Below, piece by piece: positions 6,040-13,481 of a stretch of 34,893 nucleotides of DNA (position 1 is its first letter; every line of letters starts with the position of its first letter). The DNA comes from an uncultured Lachnospiraceae bacterium (GTDB lineage: Bacteria; Bacillota; Clostridia; Lachnospirales; Lachnospiraceae). A program made the position numbers and the translations under genes. The stretch spans positions 1 through 34,893 of the forward strand of contig CAMBAN010000020.1 in NCBI GenBank assembly GCA_945864145.1, given 5' to 3'. Under the pieces are notes generated by a model. That model was not told the DNA's origin, did no database searches, and saw only the letters and a program-made list of their open reading frames with translations.

Positions 6040-8588
6040 AGCAATACACAGTAACGGGTATGAGCTGTGCTGCCTGTAGTAGTCGTGTGGAAAAGGCAGT
6101 AGGACAGGTTCCGGGTGTCACAGAGTGTTCCGTTAGTTTTTTGACAAACTCTATGGGGGTCGAAGGCACTGCGTCGGAAGCTGATATTATAAAGGCAGTA
6201 GAGAATGCAGGTTACGGAGCCAGTCTAAAGGATGGAAGGGCAAAGCAAATCAGTCCGAAAGCAATGGAGGAGACATTGGAAAATAAGGAATTTCCAATTA
6301 TGAAAAGAAGGTTGATTTCTTCCTTGATTTTTCTGATAGTGCTGATGTACTTTTCTATGGGACACATGATGTGGAACTGGTCTTTGCCCACCTTTATGGA
6401 AGGTAATCATGTGGCAATGGGATTGCTGCAGCTACTATTGACAGTGGCTGTGATGGTGATAAATCAGAGATTTTTTATCAGTGGTTTTAAGAGCTTATGG
6501 CATAAGTCACCCAATATGGATACCCTTGTGGCACTTGGTTCGACTGCTGCATTTGGCTATAGTACCTATGCACTGTTTGCTATGACAGATGCACAGGTGA
6601 AGCAGGATACAGAGCTTGTTATGTCCTATATGCACGAGTTCTACTTTGAGTCTGCAGCTATGATTTTAACCTTGATTACGCTGGGAAAAATGTTAGAGGC
6701 AAGGTCCAAAGGAAAAACGACAGATGCATTAAAAGGTTTAATGAAGCTTGCACCGAAAACTGCTACTTTAGTAGTGGATGGAGTGGAAAAAACAGTTGCT
6801 ATTGAAGAAGTTAAAATTGGAGATATATTTGTAGTGAGACCCGGTGAAAACATACCGGTGGATGGTGTGGTAGTTGAGGGAACCAGTGCTGTAAATGAAG
6901 CAGCATTAACCGGCGAAAGTATTCCGGTGGATAAGGAGACAGGAAGTGAAGTTTCTGCGGCAACCTTAAACCAGTCAGGTTTTTTAACCTGTCGTGCTAC
7001 AAGAGTCGGAGCAGATACGACTCTTTCGCAGATTATTCAAATGGTTTCCGATGCAGCAGCAACAAAGGCACCTATTGCCAAGGTAGCAGATAAGGTTTCA
7101 GGAGTATTTGTGCCGACAGTCATTGCTGTTGCAGTGGTAACAACGATTATTTGGCTATTTACAGGCGCAGGTGTGGGATATGCACTTGCCAGAGGGATAT
7201 CTGTTTTGGTAATCAGTTGTCCGTGCGCATTGGGACTTGCTACACCGGTTGCTATCATGGTAGGAAATGGAGTAGGTGCCAAAAATGGGATTATGTTTAA
7301 AACAGCTGTTTCTTTGGAGGAGACAGGAAAGGTTGATATCGTAGCCTTGGATAAAACAGGAACCATTACAAATGGAGAACCGCAGATTACAGATATTTTA
7401 CCTTTTAATAACCTGACAGAAAAGGAGCTTTTACAGGAGGCATATAGCCTGGAAAATAAAAGTGAGCATCCGCTTGCAAGGGCAATTATCAAAAGTGCAG
7501 AGGAACAGGGCATGAAAGCTCTGGAGGTTAGTGAATTTCAGATATTTGCGGGAAACGGGTTAAGTGCAAAAAAAGATGGAGAAACTTTGTATGGCGGCAA
7601 TTTAGTCTTTATCAGCAAATACTGTGAGGTAACAAAGGAGATCAGGGACAAAGCAGAAGCACTGGCAATCCTTGGGAAAACACCACTGTTTTTTGCCAAG
7701 GATACGAAGCTGCTTGGAGTGATTGCAGTAGCTGATACGATAAAAGACGATGTGAAAGAGGCAGTGGCTGATTTAAAAGAACTTGGTATTCAGGTAGTTA
7801 TGTTAACCGGAGACAATGAAAAAACAGCTAAAGCTATTGGAAAGCTTGCAGGTGTAGACAATGTCATTGCCAATGTATTGCCGGATGGCAAAGAAAAAGT
7901 GATTCAGCTATTGCAAAAGCATGGTAAGGTAGCGATGGTAGGCGATGGAATCAATGATGCACCGGCTCTTACCAGAGCAGACATGGGAATTGCAATTGGT
8001 GCAGGAACAGATATTGCAATTGATGCCGCAGATGTGGTATTAATGAAGAGTCACTTAAAGGATGTACCGGCAGCAATTCGTTTGAGCCGTCTGACTTTAA
8101 AAAATATTCATGAAAATCTCTTTTGGGCATTTTTCTATAATGTGATAGGGATTCCACTGGCAGCAGGTGTTTGGATACCGTTGTTTCACTGGGAGTTAAA
8201 TCCTATGTTTGCAGCGGCAGCAATGAGTCTTTCCAGCTTTTGTGTAGTAAGTAATGCGTTAAGACTTAATTTCGCAAAAATATATGATTTTACCAAGGCA
8301 ACAAGGAAAAAGAAAATAGCAGATACAGAGCTTACCGAAGAAATAGAAAGTATCATGGAAAAAGAAAGGAGTAAAAACATGAAAAAGACATTGAAAATTG
8401 AGGGCATGATGTGCGAACATTGTGAAGCAAGAGTAAAAAAGGTATTAGAGGCATTAGAACAGGTAGAAGAGGCAGTTGTCAGCCACGAGAGTGGCAGTGC
8501 AGAGGTAATGCTTTCAGCAGAGGTTTCTGACGAAGTGTTAAAGAAGGCCGTAGAGGAGCAGGATTATAAGGTAGTATCTATTTCATAA
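6036..8588 (+). CDS. copA: CopA Cu(I)-exporting P1B-1 ATPase with N- and C-terminal HMA domains
   Basis: Copper efflux pump of 850 aa. The N-terminal HMA has GMSCAAC (C11, C14). Then come membrane helices, the actuator TGES, the CPC motif at 395-397 in SCPCALGLATPVAIM, DKTGT (D439), SEHPLA and GDGINDAPALTRADMG. The last membrane helices carry the Cu-specific features FYNVIGIP and MSLSS, placing it in P1B-1. An unusual extra HMA domain closes the protein, with GMMCEHC (C793, C796), joined by a charged linker. The start overlaps the previous stop (ATGA) behind AGGAGG. The 3' end contains its own ribosome site and in-frame ATG, listed separately. Confidence 0.94.
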   Translation: MKQYTVTGMSCAACSSRVEKAVGQVPGVTECSVSFLTNSMGVEGTASEADIIKAVENAGYGASLKDGRAKQISPKAMEETLENKEFPIMKRRLISSLIFLIVLMYFSMGHMMWNWSLPTFMEGNHVAMGLLQLLLTVAVMVINQRFFISGFKSLWHKSPNMDTLVALGSTAAFGYSTYALFAMTDAQVKQDTELVMSYMHEFYFESAAMILTLITLGKMLEARSKGKTTDALKGLMKLAPKTATLVVDGVEKTVAIEEVKIGDIFVVRPGENIPVDGVVVEGTSAVNEAALTGESIPVDKETGSEVSAATLNQSGFLTCRATRVGADTTLSQIIQMVSDAAATKAPIAKVADKVSGVFVPTVIAVAVVTTIIWLFTGAGVGYALARGISVLVISCPCALGLATPVAIMVGNGVGAKNGIMFKTAVSLEETGKVDIVALDKTGTITNGEPQITDILPFNNLTEKELLQEAYSLENKSEHPLARAIIKSAEEQGMKALEVSEFQIFAGNGLSAKKDGETLYGGNLVFISKYCEVTKEIRDKAEALAILGKTPLFFAKDTKLLGVIAVADTIKDDVKEAVADLKELGIQVVMLTGDNEKTAKAIGKLAGVDNVIANVLPDGKEKVIQLLQKHGKVAMVGDGINDAPALTRADMGIAIGAGTDIAIDAADVVLMKSHLKDVPAAIRLSRLTLKNIHENLFWAFFYNVIGIPLAAGVWIPLFHWELNPMFAAAAMSLSSFCVVSNALRLNFAKIYDFTKATRKKKIADTELTEEIESIMEKERSKNMKKTLKIEGMMCEHCEARVKKVLEALEQVEEAVVSHESGSAEVMLSAEVSDEVLKKAVEEQDYKVVSIS
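8365..8371 (+). promoter_or_regulatory. Internal ribosome binding site inside copA
   Basis: AAAGGAG inside the copA reading frame, exactly 7 nt before an in-frame ATG (8379). The strength and spacing match those of separate genes in this window. It falls in the linker before the C-terminal HMA domain, where an independent start makes sense. Confidence 0.55.
8379..8588 (+). CDS. Possible separately translated CopZ-like chaperone (3' end of copA)
   Basis: In-frame ATG at CopA residue 782 with AAAGGAG 7 nt upstream. Initiation here would give a free 69-aa HMA protein, MKKTLKIEGMMCEHCEAR..., the size and form of CopZ copper chaperones. The linker just before it (ESIMEKERSKN) is hydrophilic and non-conserved in look, as expected for a former gene boundary. 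The same DNA is read as part of full-length CopA, so this is a second product, not a second gene. Whether it is made is an inference from the ribosome site. Confidence 0.45.
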   Translation: MKKTLKIEGMMCEHCEARVKKVLEALEQVEEAVVSHESGSAEVMLSAEVSDEVLKKAVEEQDYKVVSIS

Positions 8589-8608
8589 GAGAAAGGTATG
8601 GTCAGAAA

Positions 8609-9511
8609 ATGACATTGCAGCAATTAAAATATGTGGTAACAGTAGCAGAAACAGGAAATATTTCAGAGGCAGCAAGAAAACTCTATATTTCCCAGCCCAG
8701 CATGACAAATGCGATTAAAGAGCTGGAAGAAGAGATGCAGCTTTTAATTTTCAGAAGGACAAATAAAGGGGTCATGGTAACAAACGAAGGAGATGTTTTT
8801 TTGGCGTATGCCAGACAGGTCTTGGAGCAGGCATCACTCTTGGAAAACAAATTTTTGGGTAGTACAGTACAGAAACCGAAATTTTCGGTTTCCTGTCAAC
8901 ACTACTCCTTTGCTGTTAATGCGTTTGTAGACGTAATCAGAGAGTTTGACGCCGATGCCTATGACTTTACACTTCGTGAAACGCAGACACATGAAATCAT
9001 AGAGGATGTAAGCCGGATGAAAAGTGAGATTGGTATTTTATATTTTTCATCCAAAAACGAAGAAATCCTTACCAAGCTTTTAAAACAGAATGACCTTTAT
9101 TATGAGGAAATTTTTACTGCGAAACCACATGTTTTTATTGCAAAAGACCATCCTCTTGCAGAAAAAGAGGCTGTAAGTCTTGAGGATTTAGAGGAATATC
9201 CATACTTGTCCTTTGAACAGGGCGAGTATAATTCCTTCTATTTTTCGGAGGAAATTTTAAGTACCCTTGACCATAAGAAAAATATCAAGGTGCGTGACAG
9301 AGCTACCTTATTTAATCTGGTGATTGGATTACATGGTTATACAGTTAGCTCCGGAGTCATCAGCAAAGAGTTAAATGGAGAGCAGATTATTGCCAAGCCA
9401 TTACTTGTGGACGCATGTATGCGTATTGTGGCCATTACACAAAAGGACAAGGGACTTAGCCGTTATGGGACAGCCTATTTGGAAGCGATTAAAAGACATA
9501 TAGCACAATAA
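8609..9511 (+). CDS. LysR-family transcriptional regulator
   Basis: A 300-aa DNA-binding regulator. The N-terminal winged HTH is MTLQQLKYVVTVAETGNISEAARKLYISQPSMTNAIKELE-type (about 1-60), followed by a coiled linker and a two-lobed effector-binding domain (about 90-295). Its ligand cannot be read from the sequence. It begins 20 nt after copA with no terminator between them, so it is probably co-transcribed with the copper genes. Its best ribosome site, AGAAAGG, is 12-13 nt upstream, rather far, suggesting modest translation. LysR proteins often control adjacent genes, but no clear T-N11-A box was identified. Confidence 0.9.
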   Translation: MTLQQLKYVVTVAETGNISEAARKLYISQPSMTNAIKELEEEMQLLIFRRTNKGVMVTNEGDVFLAYARQVLEQASLLENKFLGSTVQKPKFSVSCQHYSFAVNAFVDVIREFDADAYDFTLRETQTHEIIEDVSRMKSEIGILYFSSKNEEILTKLLKQNDLYYEEIFTAKPHVFIAKDHPLAEKEAVSLEDLEEYPYLSFEQGEYNSFYFSEEILSTLDHKKNIKVRDRATLFNLVIGLHGYTVSSGVISKELNGEQIIAKPLLVDACMRIVAITQKDKGLSRYGTAYLEAIKRHIAQ

Positions 9512-9526
9512 GTAAAGGACAAAATT

Positions 9527-10087
9527 ATGAAATATCAAGGTATTGAAAAAAGAGAGCAGGGACATTTTATTACAAGATATGATGTAACTTATGAAACAGA
9601 GGAAGGACAGGAGAAAATCTACGAAATTATCAGTAGAAATAAAGAGCTTTCTACTTTTGACGCATTACATAGCAGCAAACCTGACGCAGTTGTCATTATT
9701 GCAACAGATGAAACAGGGGAGAAAATATTGGTAAACAGAGAATTTCGTATGGCAGTAGGAGAATGGGTATATAATTTTCCGGCAGGCTTAATTGATCCGG
9801 GAGAGGAACCACAGGAAAGTGCGAAAAGAGAGCTGTGGGAGGAAACCGGTTTAGAGCTCTATGAGATTGAGGACTTGATACCTATCAGCTATAGCGCAGT
9901 AGGATTTAGTAATGAAACCAATGTGTGCATTGTAGGGAAAGCAAGAGGAAGCTTTCGTAAGAGCACATCAGACCTGGAAGAGATAGAAGCAGCCTGGTAT
10001 ACCAAAGAGGAAATGAGAGAGTTATTAAAAACGCAGCGTTTTGCAGCAAGAACCCAGGCATATTGCTACGTATGGAGTAAAAATTAA
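9527..10087 (+). CDS. NUDIX hydrolase, ADP-ribose pyrophosphatase-like
   Basis: A 186-aa pyrophosphohydrolase. The complete Nudix box, GLIDPGEEPQESAKRELWEE followed by TGLEL (residues 87-111), keeps the RE..EE metal-binding glutamates. AGLIDPGE with the downstream Pro/Ser-containing segment resembles ADP-sugar pyrophosphatases that split ADP-ribose to AMP and ribose 5-phosphate. The exact substrate is inferred. It lies 15 nt after the LysR gene and ends the copper transcript, although no terminator hairpin is visible after it. Confidence 0.88.
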   Translation: MKYQGIEKREQGHFITRYDVTYETEEGQEKIYEIISRNKELSTFDALHSSKPDAVVIIATDETGEKILVNREFRMAVGEWVYNFPAGLIDPGEEPQESAKRELWEETGLELYEIEDLIPISYSAVGFSNETNVCIVGKARGSFRKSTSDLEEIEAAWYTKEEMRELLKTQRFAARTQAYCYVWSKN

Positions 10088-10109
10088 AATAAAATAATCT
10101 GTTTATTAC

Positions 10110-10137
10110 TTGTACCAACTACAAAATATGTTACAAT
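10110..10137 (+). promoter_or_regulatory. Probable promoter of the leucine-rich-repeat gene
   Basis: TTGTAC (10110-10115), 16-nt spacer, TACAAT (10132-10137), about 52 bp before the start codon. Confidence 0.5.
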
Positions 10138-10189
10138 TAATATACGACACTAAAAATAACAGAAAGTAGTATTTTGTAGAAGGTATGGG

Positions 10190-11260
10190 ATGAGAATGGA
10201 AAAAAGATGGGGAATTCTGATTATCAGCATGTTTGTACTGGGAGTCTGCCTTGGCGGCGGTATTTTTGCAGTAGAAAAGGCAGTAGAAAAAAAGAAAATA
10301 GTACAAGATGAAGAGATTTTTGTAGATGTGTTAGATGAAAAAACTTTTCAGAATGTATATGTGGTAGAAAAAACGAATACAGAAGGTGTGCCACTGGCTG
10401 CAACAATGGAAACACAGGAGTTGACACAGGTAGAAATCGTTCCTGTGGAAATTCTGGGTGAGATGCATGCAAGTAATGAAGAGGAACTGTATTTTAATGA
10501 TTATCAGATTGCTGATTTGACAGCATTTATAGAAGCTCTGGCACAGTTTACCAATTTGCAGAAGGTAGAAATGTGCCATACAAATCTCAGCAATGAGGAA
10601 ATGGCAGGTCTGAGAGATTTATTCCCGGATACAAAGTTTGTATGGGTAGTGAATGTTGCAGGCTTCCAGGTACGTACTGATGCAGTTGCCTTTTCCACCA
10701 TGTTTACAGGCTATGGCTGGGGACCTGAGACTCAGGCTGATTTTGATGCCTTAAGATACTGTACGGATTTAGAAGCATTAGATATTGGTCACCATAGCAT
10801 TACCGACCTTTCTTTTATGAAGGATTTGAAAAAACTAAAAATCCTCATTATCGCAATTAACAAGCTGGAAGATATTTCTGTTCTGGCAGACATGACAGAA
10901 TTGACTTATCTGGAGCTGTTCTTGAATAAGATTACAGATTTGACACCGTTAGAAAACCTTGTCAATCTGGAACACTTGAATTTATGTCATAATAAAACAC
11001 TTGGCGATATCGAGCCAATCTTGCATTATCCTAATTTACAAAGATTGTGGATTTCTTATTGTAATCTTACCAATGATGAAATCGAACGTATTAGAGCAGC
11101 CTATCCAAATGCACAACTGGAATTTGAAGTCTATGAATCTGTACAGGCGGGCTGGAGGAGTACAGAGGTATATCCAAGGATGAGAAATGTTTTCAATACG
11201 AATACAATGGATGAAATGTTTCTGCCCAAGGTAACGCCAGGGGTTGCAAATATTGAGTGA
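10190..11260 (+). CDS. Membrane-anchored leucine-rich-repeat protein
   Basis: A 356-aa protein of unknown function. A short basic start (MRMEKR) and a hydrophobic segment at about 7-27 make an uncleaved anchor or signal peptide, so the rest should lie outside the cell. Residues 60-190 form a region not recognised. From about 190 to 305 there are internalin-like repeats of about 22 residues, such as LTYLELFLNKITDLTPLENL and LEHLNLCHNK. The repeats are of the protein-interaction type; no enzyme motif, LPXTG or repeat anchor is present. AGAAGG lies 6 nt before the chosen ATG. The next gene, 93 nt on, is a c-di-GMP regulator, and a functional link is possible but unproven. Confidence 0.82.
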   Translation: MRMEKRWGILIISMFVLGVCLGGGIFAVEKAVEKKKIVQDEEIFVDVLDEKTFQNVYVVEKTNTEGVPLAATMETQELTQVEIVPVEILGEMHASNEEELYFNDYQIADLTAFIEALAQFTNLQKVEMCHTNLSNEEMAGLRDLFPDTKFVWVVNVAGFQVRTDAVAFSTMFTGYGWGPETQADFDALRYCTDLEALDIGHHSITDLSFMKDLKKLKILIIAINKLEDISVLADMTELTYLELFLNKITDLTPLENLVNLEHLNLCHNKTLGDIEPILHYPNLQRLWISYCNLTNDEIERIRAAYPNAQLEFEVYESVQAGWRSTEVYPRMRNVFNTNTMDEMFLPKVTPGVANIE

Positions 11261-11353
11261 AAATAATATAATATTTGTATTATTAAATGAAAATAACAAA
11301 TGATTAAATGAATTATGTAAACAATTTATGAAAAGTAATGGTAGGAATTGAGT

Positions 11354-13390
11354 ATGCACAGTAAGAGTACGATATTGATTGTTGATGATGACGAAATGGC
11401 AAAGGCATCATTGCGAGAAGAATTAGAAAAAGATTATATCGTGTTGGATGCGTATAATGGTATACAGGCGTTGAAGATTTTAAACGACCATGAGGTAGCA
11501 GCGATTGTTCTTGACCTTATTATGCCTGAAATGGATGGCATCGGATTTTTAGAGGAATTCAGCAAAAAGCAGGAATATAAAAAGATTCCTGTTATTGTTG
11601 CGACTTCTAATGATGATGAGGTAATGGAACAAAAATGTCTGGAACTTGGAGTATGGGATTTTGTTATGAAACCATACAAGCCTGTACTGTTGGAATTCAG
11701 AATAAAGAATGTCATAGATAAGAGCAGAATGATTATGGCAGAAAGGGATTCTGTCACAAAGCTTTATACGAAAATGAAGTTTTATCAGTCCACAAGACAG
11801 ATGCTGTTAGAACAGCAGGGTGAGTCTTTTGCTTTTTTGAGAATTGACATTGACCGTTTCAAAATGATTAATAACTTTTATGGTGTACAGGAAGGAGACA
11901 AGGTCTTAATTGCCATTGCAAAGGAGCTGCGAAGAATTTCAGGTACGTTTGAACACTTCCGTTACGGACGTCTGGATAATGATGTTTTTGCCTGCTGTGT
12001 ACCATATAAGGAAGAAAACATTGAATTACTTGTAAAAGCGCTACAGATTAAGCTAAAGCAGCTGAACAAGGACTATAATATAAAGATTTCCTGTGGTGTC
12101 TATGTGATTGATGATTATAACATGGATATTTCAGAAATGTATGACCGTGCTTTTATGGCAGCCAAAAACTGTAAGGGACAGTTTATTGAAAATATAGCTT
12201 ATTATGACGACAGTATGATTGAAAATATGCGTCAGGAACAGTTTATCATTAATGATGTAAATAAGGCATTGGAAGAAGAACAGTTCGTTGTATTTTTACA
12301 GCCAAAAATCAATTTGCAGACAGACAAGCCTTATGGAGCAGAAGCATTGGTACGATGGAAACATCCTGAAAAGGGTATGATTGCACCGTCAGATTTTATA
12401 CCTGTTTATGAAAGAAACGGTATTATCGGAAAACTTGATCAATATATGTGGAGACAGGTTTGTAAGCTACTACGCCGTTGGATTGATGAAGGGTTAGAAC
12501 CGGATCCGATTTCCGTTAATGTATCAAGAGTCAATCTATATAATCCACATTTGGTTGAAATCTTGAAAAATTTAATCACAGAATATCAAATCTCGGCTTC
12601 ATTATTAAATTTAGAGTTGACAGAGAGTGCCTTTATGGAAGACCAGGATTTAATCATGAGTACGATGAGCAAGCTGCATAAGCTTGGCTTTAAAATCATG
12701 ATGGATGACTTTGGAAGTGGTTTTTCTTCCTTAAACATATTGAAGGATATGGAACTTGACTATTTAAAAATTGATATGAAATTTTTAGATTCCCAGGGCT
12801 TTAACGGACGTGGAGAGAAGGTATTGACTTCGGTAATACGGATGGCAAAATGGCTTCAGCTGCCGGCTATTGTAGAAGGTGTAGAAACGCTGGAACAGGT
12901 GGATTTCCTAAAATGTATTGGCTGCGAATATGCACAGGGCTTTTATTTTGCAAAGCCAATGCCTGTGTTTGAGTATGAAAAATACATACGTAGGTCAAGA
13001 AAGCAGATAGCCAAAGAAGTAGACAGCGTACATGCAGATTTGGTTAATGAGCTTTGGGACTCCGGCTCTAATGTCAGCATTTTATTTGACAGTATCGCTC
13101 TACCAATGGCTGCTTTTGAGTATCGCAAGGGAAATGTCGAACTTTTGCGCAGTAATGCGACCTTTGATATTACCTTTAGAGGGGAGCAGATGCTTTCCGG
13201 CAAAGAAAAGGAAGCAAAGACGGAAAAAGAGCGCAAAATACTTGCTTATGCCTTTAAACAGGTACTTAGCGATCAAACGATGGAACTGGTAGTCATGGAA
13301 AAGTGTGAAAAGCGATATAAGCTTATGATAAATGTTTTAGGCAATCGAAAAGATACGCATATTTTTATTGTTACTTACATAGAAAAATAG
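11354..13390 (+). CDS. Response regulator with degenerate GGDEF, active-looking EAL and C-terminal PAS-like domain
   Basis: A 678-aa cytosolic signalling protein. The receiver domain (1-120) has acidic residues D11-D13, phospho-acceptor D54 (VLDLIMPEMDG) and the Lys of MKPYKP. The GGDEF domain (about 135-285) reads DNDVF at 208-212, so it should not make c-di-GMP. The EAL domain (about 295-540) keeps EALVRW (E330), VNVSR, LELTES, MDDFGSGFSS, LKID, VEGVET and YAQGFYFAKP, all expected for c-di-GMP hydrolysis. The last 130 residues (SILFDSIALPMAAFEY...) look PAS-like. The track's TTG start (11348) is rejected because AGGA at 11343-11346 fits the ATG at 11354. No partner histidine kinase is nearby. 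Confidence 0.92.
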   Translation: MHSKSTILIVDDDEMAKASLREELEKDYIVLDAYNGIQALKILNDHEVAAIVLDLIMPEMDGIGFLEEFSKKQEYKKIPVIVATSNDDEVMEQKCLELGVWDFVMKPYKPVLLEFRIKNVIDKSRMIMAERDSVTKLYTKMKFYQSTRQMLLEQQGESFAFLRIDIDRFKMINNFYGVQEGDKVLIAIAKELRRISGTFEHFRYGRLDNDVFACCVPYKEENIELLVKALQIKLKQLNKDYNIKISCGVYVIDDYNMDISEMYDRAFMAAKNCKGQFIENIAYYDDSMIENMRQEQFIINDVNKALEEEQFVVFLQPKINLQTDKPYGAEALVRWKHPEKGMIAPSDFIPVYERNGIIGKLDQYMWRQVCKLLRRWIDEGLEPDPISVNVSRVNLYNPHLVEILKNLITEYQISASLLNLELTESAFMEDQDLIMSTMSKLHKLGFKIMMDDFGSGFSSLNILKDMELDYLKIDMKFLDSQGFNGRGEKVLTSVIRMAKWLQLPAIVEGVETLEQVDFLKCIGCEYAQGFYFAKPMPVFEYEKYIRRSRKQIAKEVDSVHADLVNELWDSGSNVSILFDSIALPMAAFEYRKGNVELLRSNATFDITFRGEQMLSGKEKEAKTEKERKILAYAFKQVLSDQTMELVVMEKCEKRYKLMINVLGNRKDTHIFIVTYIEK

Positions 13391-13396
13391 TATGAG

Positions 13397-13432
13397 GAGC
13401 TGTGAAAAGATTATTTTTTCATGGCTCTTTTT
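13397..13432 (+). terminator. Rho-independent terminator after the EAL gene
   Basis: GAGCTGTGAAAA pairs with TTTTCATGGCTC (12 bp including G-U pairs) around a 7-nt loop, followed by TTTTT. Confidence 0.85.
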
Positions 13433-13460
13433 GGCAAAAAAGATAGACCAACAGCATAAT
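13431..13460 (+). promoter_or_regulatory. Possible promoter of the subtilase gene
   Basis: TTGGCA (13431-13436), 18-nt spacer, CATAAT (13455-13460), overlapping the end of the preceding T-run and 21 bp before the start codon. Confidence 0.4.
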
Positions 13461-13481
13461 ATGAAAAAAACAGGATAGAAA

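Noticed and set aside
7037-7513. 158-aa - strand ORF inside copA
   Set aside because: Antisense to conserved ATPase motifs; its composition mirrors copA codons.
8598-8612. Four-codon mini-ORF (MVRK) whose stop overlaps the LysR start
   Set aside because: The ribosome site is only one base before its ATG, too close to work; overlap is probably chance.
11261-11300. Terminator after the LRR gene
   Set aside because: The only hairpin is made of A-T pairs and is not followed by a T-run.
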